From assembly GCA_963422445.2 (NCBI GenBank), contig OY729512.2, positions 6,014,001 to 6,078,000 on the forward strand: a stretch of DNA of 64,000 nt, read 5' to 3'. The translations under genes were made by a program, and so were the position numbers. The notes below the pieces were generated by a model that saw only the letters and a list, made by a program, of their open reading frames with translations, was not told the DNA's origin and did no database searches. Each line of letters opens with the position of its first letter. Positions within the stretch are counted from its first letter, which is position 1. This document shows positions 9,353 through 18,229 of the stretch, one piece after another. The DNA is from G963422445 sp963422445. GTDB taxonomy: Bacteria > Pseudomonadota > Alphaproteobacteria > Thalassobaculales > Thalassobaculaceae.

Positions 9353-12300
9353 TAGCTCCTCCCGATGGAGTTCAACATCCCGGCCGCAGCTTCGGGTCCG
9401 ACGATGCTTTCAAGTCTTGCGAGATACGTTGCGATCCGGCGAATAATGAAGGGGGCGGCATCCATTTTCTCACCGTGCAACGTCATTACGGTATCTTCTA
9501 TTTCACGGATTCTCGATCTCAATTCACGCGCGAAGCGTCGAGCGACGACGCTGTCCCAGTTTTCAAAATCGAAGCCCACAAGCATCGCCGACAATGCTCG
9601 TGCAAGAGATGCATCCGTATCACGGCGCGTTTCCGTGCCCCGCACACGATTGATTATCCCTTTCGAGACGCTGTCAAGAGACGGTTCATGCAAGAGCGAC
9701 GGATGTAATTCGGATGCCCAACGCATTGCCGCCGAAAGAAGATCCTGAGCATCGTCATGATAACCAATGGAAAAGACCTGTTGGGCGGTGGTAACTGCGA
9801 TGGCGATATACTGTTCCGTAACGCCTTCGATTTGCTGGCGAGCAAGCGACAGGTAATCGCGGGAACGCATATCGAGTGGCGCAGCGTTCGCGATGTCCGG
9901 CAGACCACGAAAAAGAATGTCGACCGGATCGTTTCCGGTCACCCGAACAAGATCCTGGACACCTTTGGCTTCGGCACCGAGGGCGCGATCGGTAAGCGCA
10001 GCCTTCGGCAGGTTGCGCTGCCAAGCGAGAAAAGCGTCGTGGAAGGTGCGAACAAGGTCCGTTTCAACATTGTCACGAACCGGAGAGAATTCTGAAATGA
10101 TCGCCTTGAGAACACTGGTCTGCGCCTCGTTGAGATCGAAGACCTCAAGTTCGAAGACATCCGGACACGCAGCAATATCCTCTATGGTGGTCGGCTGCAC
10201 ATCATCGACGTAGCTCCATTTGCCCTCAATATTCTTGCGGATCGCAAGGCTCCGTCCAAAGGCACGGAGCCCGGCAGCAAGAAGGACAGGTATCAGGCCA
10301 TCACGAATACCGAATGGGGGTGTGGTTAGCGTTTCGGTCAGGCTCGAGAAATGCTTGGGGTGGCGCGATGCCATACCGTAAAAGTCCGCAATCTCCCGCC
10401 AGACCTCTGCGAGGCATGAGTCACGCTGGACAAGATCTCCGGGCCGCGCCCATCGCGCTGTTTCCTGATCGTACAGCCCGGTATGGACGAGTACGGTCCT
10501 AAACATGGACGCGTCGGCAGACGTAGAATTGGCGTAACCGAGGTCGGCAACGAGACTACGCTCGAGAATTCCCAGCATGAGGCGCTTGCGCGCGCTCTTT
10601 GTCGCAGGGGTAACCTTTCGCCGTACGATCTGTTCGTTGGCAATCGTCGGCGTCTTCGGAAAACGTTCGGTAAAAATTCTATTCAGAACCTCACCGGCGG
10701 CAAAGCCGCGGTGCTCACCATGAAGCGTCGTTCCGGAAAACCAGATGATGGCACCTGCGGCCGGATCGAGAAGGAGGGAAACGCGGGAATGGAGGTAGTC
10801 GAGAGCGTTAGCGAGAAGCTCGTGGATCTCACGCTCAACCAAAGGATCAGTTTCGAGAAGCCTTTCGTCTCGCGCAAGTTCGTCAAGGGCAGCAGCTTCC
10901 AGATAGAGTTCGTCGAGTTCCGGATGCTCCTTGGCGGCCGCGACAATGAGATGAGGCCGTTCCGCGAAGAAGGTTCGGTCGATTTTTTCGATATCGGCTG
11001 CCGAAGCATCGATCACGAGCGCGACCACGGCATCGTTCGCTTTGCCGTGGGCGTCGAGGCGCAACAGGGAATCCTGATCCGTCAAATCGGTCAACTGCAC
11101 ATACACGCCGGGCGCGTAGCGAATTATGGCGTTCGTGTAGTTGTACTCGGGTGCGGTATAGGCAGGTGTCGGTACGAGCTTCTCTAGACCAAGAGAATCT
11201 CCCCCCCCCCCCCTGAAATTCTAGTTGTGGCGCGGAGCGATTCCGCGGCCTCGGCGGCAAGGCTCCTGATGTCGATATCAGCCCCATGCCACACGGAAAT
11301 ATCGTCCGTGAGATGCCGGTGAAGGAGGAGCTTGCGTTCGAGCAGCGCGTTAATCCCGTCGACGATCCGTTGGGGCGAATGGATGCTACCCGCTCTCATG
11401 AAGGAGGCAAGATCGTCTTTGCCAACACGCGTTCGGTTATCGGTCCCGCCGAGTTGCGCGAGCGCCGCGGCAGCGATGATTTCCCGCTCAAGCGCGTCGC
11501 GGCATCGCGAGCGAGCGCTTTCGATCTCGACATGCCGCCTATAAGTGCCACCAGGCGCGGTGTCAGCCCGCATTGCGACAGAGAAATAAACATAAAGGTT
11601 CTCGATGGTAATCGCGTCATCCAGCCCGGTATCGAAAACGGTATCGTTGATAAAGTCGAGGATCGTCCGTTCGCTCTGTCCAATACGGCCGGCGATACGC
11701 GGCAGCAAGTGGAGTACGGCAGGCATGATCGGCAATGCGCTCGTGAGAAAGTCCCTGAGTGGCGCGCCCCGTGGCAGAAAGGGAAACAGTCCAAGATCCT
11801 TCACCGCCTTCAAAGTCGACGCCGGGACCTGCTTCTGCGATGAGGCCGGACGAAGCTCTTCTACCACTTCAGCGACGAAGCTCAAGATCTCGTCGCTGTC
11901 ATCGAGGACGCGTAGCGCGTCAAACCGCCCTTCGATCTTGCGCCATGCACCTTGATCGATCTGCCCGAGACGCCCGGCATATCTCTGAAATTCCTGGTGC
12001 AGGAGAAGCGTGAGCGTTGCCCGAGACCGCCTGCGCCGCGGCGCCCATTCCGCGAGATCCTGAACCACGGCCAACTCTTCGGCAGCGCCGATGGATACAA
12101 GGTGTTCAAGATGACGACCGAACTCGTCCCAGATGATCGCTATTCGGTCAATACGTGGCTTTTGCAGCGCCGCCCCCAGATGCTCGAGGGCATTCTGCAG
12201 CGTTTCCGCTCCAGGCCCGTTCACAGCGTGGGAGAGGGTGCCAGGGAGATCGTTCACATAACCCGAAAGCGTGATCACGAGACCTTTCTTGCGGCCTTTC

Positions 12301-12590
12301 CTGCGCATCTCGATCTCACTTGCGAGTGCCGGGTCGAGTGCGGTGAGCCTCTCGATCACTTTCGGGATGACCTTCATCTTTTTCGGATCAGCCTCGACGA
12401 TGAGGCTTCCCACAAGAGCGGCAATGGATTTGCCTGTCCCGTACGATGCGATGATCGCAGTTGCGCGACTCGTGTCAGTTCCCACCACGGCGCGGATAAT
12501 GTCGACGGATTTCCGGGTCGGGCGGTAATGGGCCGCCCGCTCCGGGCGGAAAAAATCGGTGATGATGTTGATCGACTTCAGGAGCGTCAT
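9352..12590 (-). CDS. sspC: SspC-like ATPase, split into two frames by a 13-G run
   Basis: P-loop ATPase of the SspABCD modification complex. Translation from the ATG at 12590 (ATGA overlap with sspB) gives 468 residues. Walker A is ASYGTGKS (residues about 49-55) and Walker B is IIWDEFG (about 152-158). That frame ends at a TAG 16 nt after a run of 13 G on the coding strand. The rest of the protein lies in another frame: from the run it reads DSLGLEKLVPTPAY and stays open to the stop at 9352, adding about 600 residues. With 14 (or 11) G the two parts join into one protein of about 1,079 residues. A separate start for the second half (a GTG at 11106) is possible but has no ribosome-binding site and falls inside conserved-looking sequence. 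As written the product is truncated. Confidence 0.75.
11201..11213. repeat. 13-nt poly-C/poly-G homopolymer inside sspC
   Basis: Thirteen consecutive C on the plus strand (13 G in the sspC coding strand), flanked by T on both sides. In the upstream frame it encodes four glycines and the first base of a Glu codon. The number of G decides whether sspC is read through: 11 or 14 restores one long frame, 13 does not. Runs of this length are known slippage sites in phase-variable genes of other bacteria, and are also places where sequencing and assembly fail. Confidence 0.95.
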
Positions 12591-13483
12591 GCCGCCGCCT
12601 TCGTCATCGATCCACCACTATCACGGCCGAGACGAACCCAGTCGGCAAAACTCCGCCGCCTCACGGTTGCAACGCGCTGTCCGGCAAGGAAACGTATCGA
12701 CAGATTCCGGGGTCCCAGCAGATCAGCGGCCACAGCCGCCAGTCCGACGAAGTCCTCCGGCGTCACGCCGTGTGTGCGCGCGAGCGTCCGGACCGGACCG
12801 GTCATGTCGAGCGGAATATCCGCGTAGCCGTCCGAATCGGTATCGGATGCGGCAAGGCCAAGGGTTGCAGCGATGGCAGCTGCCGGAGCCGGATTCACCG
12901 GCCGGCGGCGTTCATAAGTCTGCAAGCCTTCGCGAAGAACGATAAGGTTGAGACCGCGCAGCGGACATTCAAGATTATCCTCGGGATCCGGGTTCCTGGC
13001 CGGGATCGAGGTTGCGTAACTCTGCAGCAGAACCGCTACATCGCGTTCGAGAGTTTTCGATGCAGGTAACCGGCCGCCCGAGATGTCGATCCCCTTCATG
13101 AGGGCACCCTCCAAGAGATCCCGGGTGAAGTGCGAATCCCTGTGAGTCTGGAAAAACCAACGGAAGACATCATCTCTACCACGGCAGCTCAATGCAACAT
13201 GGATGAACCACCAAGTTTCCATATGCATCAGATAGGGATCAAGATCGATAACGGCTTGTCCGAAATCGGTTGTCGCGATGTCCTGGTTGCGCCCCGGACG
13301 TCCAGCGAGGCCAATGCGGTTGAGCCACCAGCCGATCGATTTCGACATGTTGCGGCCAACGCCCATCGTATCAGAGGCATTGTCGCCATTCCAGGTCACG
13401 CCGCCCGCATGCTTGACAAGATGCAGGCCCTTGGTCAGCCAGCCTGGCCGAAGAAAGAACGTCTCGTGGCCGCCGAACTTCAT
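12587..13483 (-). CDS. sspB: SspB-like DUF4007 DNA-nicking protein
   Basis: A 298-residue DUF4007-family protein. The family hallmark is at the extreme N-terminus: FGGHETFFLRPGWLTKGL at residues 3-20. In characterised single-strand phosphorothioation systems the DUF4007 protein SspB is a nickase needed for modification. The start overlaps the sspA stop by four bases (ATGA) and the stop overlaps the sspC start in the same way, so sspA, sspB and sspC are translationally coupled. No membrane segment is evident. The middle contains WWFIHVALSCRGRDDVFRWF and the C-terminal part is rich in Ala and Arg, consistent with a DNA-binding protein. DUF4007 does not occur in the DndABCDE set, so it is the best discriminator for Ssp over Dnd here. 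Confidence 0.85.
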   Translation of the reverse strand: MKFGGHETFFLRPGWLTKGLHLVKHAGGVTWNGDNASDTMGVGRNMSKSIGWWLNRIGLAGRPGRNQDIATTDFGQAVIDLDPYLMHMETWWFIHVALSCRGRDDVFRWFFQTHRDSHFTRDLLEGALMKGIDISGGRLPASKTLERDVAVLLQSYATSIPARNPDPEDNLECPLRGLNLIVLREGLQTYERRRPVNPAPAAAIAATLGLAASDTDSDGYADIPLDMTGPVRTLARTHGVTPEDFVGLAAVAADLLGPRNLSIRFLAGQRVATVRRRSFADWVRLGRDSGGSMTKAAA

Positions 13484-14751
13484 GCGACGACCTTGGCGCC
13501 AGTGCGGAGGCGCGAGATCTCACGATTGAGTATACGGGCCGCCTCGATGGCATCTTGTTCCGTGTTGAGGACACCGAAGACGGCGCGGATGGTGGAAAAG
13601 GCTTCGTCCTCCGAAAGCCCCATGGCAGTAAGGGTCGGAGATGGCGCGGGACGTGCACTCGAACAGGCCGAAACCTGTGAGATGACAAGTCCAGCAGCAT
13701 CGCAGGCGGCTACGATTGCCGTTCCATCCACGCCTGGAAATGTGATGCTGGTTGAGCCTGGAGCGCGAGGCGAGGACGAGCCGTTGACCCAGGCATCCGA
13801 ATTGACGGCAAGGATGTCCGTTTCGAACCTGTTCCTGAGCTGGCGAATGCGATCGAGATCCTGTGGAAGATTTTCAGCGCGGTGTTTGGCGGCCGTGCCG
13901 ATCGCGACAATGCCAAGAATATTCTCGGTCCCTGCCCGATTGCCGCCCTCCTGGTCGCCGCCACTCTGGAACGCAGGACTTATCGGACGGCGATTGATCA
14001 CGAGATATCCAGTGCCCGAGAGGGCATTCATCTTGTGACCCGAGCCCGAAATGAAATCGGCATCGGGCAATTCGTCGTAGGATATCCGGCCGACTGCCTG
14101 CGAAGCGTCAACAAGGGTTATGAGACCGAGGTTGCGTGCGAGGCGGCATATCTCATGCGCCGGCTGAATCACGCCGGTTTCGCTGTTAACCCAGGACAGG
14201 GCCACGATACTGCCGGGGCGGCTGAACGCAGCCTTCTCGACATCGCCCGGGCACATTGATCCGCCGCGTCCGACGGGTAGAACGTGGATACGGTGAGAAT
14301 CCCTGCGATAGACGCCCAGTGTAGAGGGGTGTTCGGTTTGGGTGGCGATCAGGTCACGACCGTCACACAGGGCCGCGAGCAGTACCGCATGGTTCGCTTC
14401 TGTCGCGCCAGACGTGAAGACGATGGTTTCCTCGCGGGCACAAATGAAGTCCGCGAGGGCGATTCGGGCGCGCTCAATGGCGCGCCGCATCTTCTCTCCG
14501 TTGTGATGCGGGCTGGACGGGTTACCGGCAGGTCCATCAAGACAGTCCAGAAGCACTTTCCTGACCGCAATCATCGGGGCGGTCATGGCGCCGTTGTCAA
14601 GATAGATGGAGGCGCGGTTGCCTCTGGTTTCGGCGCCGAAGTCCTGCACGCCAGCCCGTTCAGGCCAGCAATCCGATCCGGGTTCGCGTTTCCATGAGCC
14701 CGAGGCAATCGCGAGTCCGTCTTCCTGACGCGGATCTTCGAATCTGGTCAT
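13480..14751 (-). CDS. sspA: SspA-like cysteine desulfurase
   Basis: A PLP-dependent cysteine desulfurase (IscS/NifS/DndA family) of 423 residues from the first in-frame ATG. It should remove sulfur from L-cysteine and pass it as a persulfide to SspD. Visible are the N-terminal YLDNGAMTAPM, the TSGATEANH cofactor loop, TEHPST, DASQAVG, the PLP-lysine motif SGSGHKMNALSGTGYL (Lys about 240) and the persulfide cysteine in VSACSSARPAPSPTLTAMG (Cys about 363). The recognisable domain begins only at about residue 46. The preceding stretch is not family-like and the ATG at 14751 lacks a good Shine-Dalgarno sequence, so the true start may lie downstream. It is the first gene of the operon, separated by about 310 bp from the nearest upstream remnant. 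Confidence 0.85.
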   Translation of the reverse strand: MTRFEDPRQEDGLAIASGSWKREPGSDCWPERAGVQDFGAETRGNRASIYLDNGAMTAPMIAVRKVLLDCLDGPAGNPSSPHHNGEKMRRAIERARIALADFICAREETIVFTSGATEANHAVLLAALCDGRDLIATQTEHPSTLGVYRRDSHRIHVLPVGRGGSMCPGDVEKAAFSRPGSIVALSWVNSETGVIQPAHEICRLARNLGLITLVDASQAVGRISYDELPDADFISGSGHKMNALSGTGYLVINRRPISPAFQSGGDQEGGNRAGTENILGIVAIGTAAKHRAENLPQDLDRIRQLRNRFETDILAVNSDAWVNGSSSPRAPGSTSITFPGVDGTAIVAACDAAGLVISQVSACSSARPAPSPTLTAMGLSEDEAFSTIRAVFGVLNTEQDAIEAARILNREISRLRTGAKVVA

Positions 14752-15063
14752 CTGGAACCCGCGGACAGGCTTGGACCTCGCGGCATGATAACCACCCGGT
14801 TGAGAAGTATGGTCTGCTTATTCTGCACGTGTTGAGGGACAAAGTCAAGATCCGGCTGTTTCCATGTTTCGGACAAAGGGGTGGTGCGGCCCGTGCATAT
14901 GTCGAATCTGTGAAATTATGGTGTGTTCTGTGACACGCTGTCCCGGAAGTTGTGGAACCGGTTCGATCTGACCGTTCGGCCCCGCCGGCGGTCGAATCCG
15001 CTCTATAAACGGTCATCACATACCACTGTGTCGACCCGTTGACGTCGTGACCATGAAGTCTCG
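14752..15063. other. Intergenic region upstream of the ssp operon
   Basis: About 310 bp without a credible gene. It must hold the promoter for the minus-strand ssp operon, but I cannot point to a convincing -35/-10 pair or operator. No DndB-like regulator gene is present on this side. A vapC remnant begins on the right. Confidence 0.5.
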
Positions 15064-15159
15064 ATGCCATGGTCAGGATTCAGAACCCCATGGCGCGGAA
15101 TGTCGCCTGCGGCATGGGGTATACGTGCTGTGTTCATAGGGTGGAAGGGTCAGGCATCC

Positions 15160-15384
15160 ATGATTTGGGAAAGCCGTGGCGACAGCGCGACACAGCACGA
15201 ACTCGACGCATTGCTGGAACGCGCCACCATCGAACTGGCGTCGGTTACGGTCGAACATATGGAAGCGGCCCGAGGGGCTTGGCGGCGCTTCGGCAAAGGC
15301 AATCACCGTACAGCGTTGAACTACGCCTACGCGCTCGCCAAGATCACAGGTGAGCCGCTTTTGTTCAAGGGAAAGGATTTGTAA
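15160..15384 (+). pseudogene. vapC-type PIN-domain toxin remnant
   Basis: The 3' half of a VapC-family ribonuclease toxin. Readable text includes ESRGDSATQHELDALLERA, AWRRFGKGNHRTALNYAYAL and GEPLLFKGKDL, all typical of the C-terminal half of PIN-domain toxins. The N-terminal half with its first catalytic Asp is missing. Where family members read LNFGDCFAYA or LNYGDCFAYA, this copy reads LNYAYA: the four residues including the second catalytic Asp have been lost in frame. No vapB antitoxin is seen. It is therefore a dead fragment, probably cut by mobile-element activity between the ssp operon and the IS5 insertion. Confidence 0.75.
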
Positions 15385-15727
15385 CTGCCCGGGTACCACG
15401 TTGCTGACGGTGGCCGGACGATTGTGGGTGCTGGTGCAGACCGAGGTCGTGTGGTTCACCTTCGCGCCCGACCGGGTGCACTGGGCGCGCTTTGCCGGGC
15501 GCAACATCACCGACCGCCAGCGCATCACGCGCAAGGCGGCCAACCGGGGCCGGCGCTCCACGGCGCTGCCGCCGGGTCAACGCCTTGCCGTGCTATCCGC
15601 CATGATGGCGGTGAGGCCGAGACGCCGTAATGAGCTGGACGGAGGATCGCACCGCCTCTGCCGAGGCCTTCACGGGCTTGGGATCTCTCCCATCCGGGAC
15701 ATCCACGGTCATCGAGGACTGGCCCTA
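15385..15727 (+). other. Coding-like remnant of unknown gene
   Basis: One plus-strand frame is open and coding-like across about 15400-15630, with VVWFTFAPDRVHWARFAGRN, ITDRQRITRKAANRGRR and LPPGQRLAVLSAMMA. It lacks a convincing start and loses its pattern before the IS5 end at 15728. The text recalls the C-terminal tails of some phage-type DNA methylases, but I am not sure of this. It is best treated as a truncated foreign gene. Confidence 0.35.
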
Positions 15728-16910
15728 GGGATTGTCTGAACAAGTCGGCTCTGTCACAATTGGTTTATTGGTGACGGAGTGGAGTGCGAGCCCTGGAGCA
15801 AGCGACGTTTGCGGAGCTGGAGCACGACCTGAAGAAGCGCCGGACGCGGCGCGAGGTGTTTCTCGAGACGATGGATGGGCTGGTTCCCTGGGAGCGGCTG
15901 GAGGCGCGCATCGAGCCGTTCTACCCGAAGGCCGGGCGCGGTCGGCGGCCCTATCCGCTGAGTGTGATGCTGCGGGTGCACTGCGTGCAGCTGTTCTACA
16001 ACCTGAGCGACCCTGGGATGGAGGACCTGCTCTACGCGGTGGAGTCGGTACGGCGGTTTGTGGGGCTGCGCCTCTCGGGTGCGCTGCCTGACGAGATGAC
16101 GATCCTGCATTTCCGCCACTTGCTGGAGACGCATGGTCTGGGCGAGACGCTGTTCGAGGAGATCAACGCGCATCTGGCCTCGCTCGGACACCGCTTGAGC
16201 AAGGGGATGATCGTGGACGCGAGTCTCATTGCCGCGCCGTCGTCGACGAAGAACCGTAAGGGCGAGCGGGACCCGGAGATGCATCAGACGAAGAAGGGCA
16301 ATCAGTGGCATTTCGGGATGAAGGCGCACATCGGGGTGGATGCGCAGTCGGGCTTGACGCACAGCGTGGAGACGACGCCAGCGAACGTCTCGGATGTGGC
16401 GACGGCGCACGCGCTGTTGCACGGGGGCGAGGAGCAGGTGTGGGGTGACGCGGGCTATCAGGGGGTGGACAAGCGCGCGGAGAACCGGGACACGGACGTG
16501 GACTGGGAGGTGGCGATGAAGCCCGGCAAGCGCCGGGGGCTGGACAAGGCGGGCCCGGAGGCGGCGGCGGAGAGGCGCAAGGCGTCGGTTCGGGCCAAGG
16601 TGGAACATCCGTTCCTGTATGTGAAGCGCCACTTCGGCTACGCAAAGGTGCGCTATCGGGGGCTGGCGAAGACCACGCAACGCATCGCCGTGCTGCTCGG
16701 GTTCACCAATCTGCTCATCGCGGGGCGCGGCGCCACCGCCTGACGTGGGGGAGTCCGTCCGCAACCGCCGCAAGGCGGCGGGGACGGTCGGCTCGGGCAT
16801 CAAAATCCCCATTTCCTGGCACGACAACACGTCCCCGATGGGCTCTGGCGTTTCATCCACGGGCCACGACACCCGTATACACGAAAAAACCGACTTGTTC
16901 AGACATTCCC
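15728..16910 (+). mobile_element. Complete IS5-family insertion sequence
   Basis: A 1,183-bp element. Terminal inverted repeats at 15728-15748 and 16890-16910 match at 20 of 21 positions and share TGTCTGAACAAGTCGG. The flanking TA on both sides (15726-15727 and 16911-16912) is consistent with a short target duplication. It encloses one full-length transposase gene. Its right end abuts, and truncates, the neighbouring transposase element on the minus strand. Confidence 0.9.
15784..16743 (+). CDS. IS5-family transposase
   Basis: A full-length DDE transposase of 319 residues from a GTG start inside the left end of the element. It matches the classical IS5 subgroup closely: EPFYPKAGRGRRPYPLSVML and NLSDPGMEDLLYAVES in the N-terminal DUF772-type domain, ALPDEMTILHFRHLLE, the catalytic-region texts IVDASLIAAPSSTKN and EMHQTKKGNQWHFGMKAHIG, then WGDAGYQGVDKR, and KVEHPFLYVKRHFGYAKVRY near the end. 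No frameshift or stop is seen, so this copy may be active. Confidence 0.95.
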   Translation: MRALEQATFAELEHDLKKRRTRREVFLETMDGLVPWERLEARIEPFYPKAGRGRRPYPLSVMLRVHCVQLFYNLSDPGMEDLLYAVESVRRFVGLRLSGALPDEMTILHFRHLLETHGLGETLFEEINAHLASLGHRLSKGMIVDASLIAAPSSTKNRKGERDPEMHQTKKGNQWHFGMKAHIGVDAQSGLTHSVETTPANVSDVATAHALLHGGEEQVWGDAGYQGVDKRAENRDTDVDWEVAMKPGKRRGLDKAGPEAAAERRKASVRAKVEHPFLYVKRHFGYAKVRYRGLAKTTQRIAVLLGFTNLLIAGRGATA

Positions 16911-18059
16911 TATGGGGCGGCGAGACGTATCAACTGGTCAGCCGCCAGGGCCAGGATGCCGAACATGAGATGGCAGGCGACCTTGGAATATCCACGGACG
17001 CGGACATGGCGCCCGCCACACTCATCCTTGAGGCGGGCGTTGGTCCTCTCGACACCGGACCGGATCCGGACCCGCACGGTCTCGGGATCGACATGGCCTA
17101 TTGCACGCCGGGCCCGGGCCTCCCGGTCTCGCTCCTCCTTGAGGTCCTTGTCCCGGCGCGGATTGACATCGATGATCGGCACATGGCCAAGCCGTTCGCT
17201 CATCTGGTAGATCTCCCTGGCATCATAGGCCGCGTCCATGAGATCGTAGAGATTGGTCACACGCGCGGCGGTCATCATCGCCAGCGGGATCGCGACCTGG
17301 CTGTCATGGACGGATGCCGAGGTGAGGACGGTCCTCAGCGGCACCCCGCAGTCTGCTGTGTCGATATGCAGCTTGTAACCACGCCAGGCCTCCATGACCC
17401 CCTTGGCAGTCTTCTTTGCCCCGTGATCACAGACCTTCGGCAGCGCGTCGAGCCTCTCATCGAGATCCATCCCGTTCGCTTGCCGTTCGAGACGCCCAGG
17501 CTCCTTCGTCCTCTCCGCGCCCTTGCGGGGCCGGCCGCGCTTGCGGTTCGGCGTCCTGGCCTTCGGCGTCGGGGCCGGCGTCTCCCGGGCCTCGATGGCC
17601 GTCGGGTCCCTCGACACGTGGCCGATGAGCGCATCGCCCACGTGTCTCTGCAACCAGAGCCGCGTGCATCCTCTCCGGAAGACGGGACTGCGACCATTCG
17701 GCAAACGCCCGCGAAAACGTCGCTTCACGCGGGATCTCCGCGATACGCGACCAGCCGCACAGCCGGCGCAACGTCGGGTCCACCTTGAGCCTGTCGATCA
17801 GGTGGCGGGTCGTCGGCAGACCCCACACCGCCTTGGCGATGACGCCACGGGCCAGCGCCCGGCGATCCTCCCGGGGCCGACCCGGACCGGTCCACACCTC
17901 ATCGACGAAGCCCTCCACCTTGACGAAATCGAGAGCTGTCACGAAGCGCTTGTGCGTCTCCAAGAGAGGACCGACCGCCTCGGCCAACGCAGGGAAAAGG
18001 TCCCCTTGAAATCGGTGCCAGAGATCGGATAGGGTCGAGCCAAGGGTCATCGGGGTCAC
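16911..18059 (-). pseudogene. Frameshifted IS4/IS5-superfamily transposase
   Basis: Two overlapping frames together make one transposase of about 370 residues. The first (ATG 18059) gives LWHRFQGDLFPALAEAVGPL, GRPREDRRALARGVIAKAVW and FAEWSQSRLPERMHAALVAE. The second resumes with GDALIGHVSRDPTAIEARE and continues through EAWRGYKLHIDTADCGVPL, DAAYDAREIYQMSERLGHV and the C-terminal RSGVERTNARLKDECGGRHV. The frames cross at about 17610-17660, shortly before the first catalytic Asp, so one indel separates the N-terminal domain from the catalytic core. The last codons lie at the IS5 boundary. The exact IS family is not certain. Confidence 0.8.
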
Positions 18060-18169
18060 CTCCTCGGTATCTTGTTATTGTGGAAACACAACATACCACG
18101 GGGTGCCCCGAAACCCAGGCCCTCGACAAGGCAAAAAACTGCTCGGTTCGGCAATTTTGCAAGAAGCTC
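16911..18169 (-). mobile_element. DDE-transposase IS, truncated by IS5 and frameshifted
   Basis: Remnant of an element whose 5' terminal repeat lies at 18151-18169 (GCAATTTTGCAAGAAGCTC). The other end is lost at the junction with the IS5 copy at 16910. A second copy with the same end and 5' gene region occurs at 60999-61832 and keeps both termini, which is how the ends were recognised. Confidence 0.75.
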
Positions 18170-18229
18170 ATGCATTTGTTAATTTCTTTGCTCAGGCTGA
18201 CCCTGTCCGTGGTAGGTTAGCCGACAAAC

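Noticed and set aside
9352..11106. Second half of sspC as an independent gene starting with GTG at 11106
   Set aside because: The same frame is open and coding-like for about 95 bp further upstream to the G run. There is no ribosome-binding site at the GTG, and the joined length suits one large ATPase.
8483..14751. Classical DndABCDE system
   Set aside because: The desulfurase and PAPS-reductase-like genes would fit Dnd, but DndD, DndE and DndB are absent and a DUF4007 protein plus a P-loop ATPase are present, which fits Ssp.
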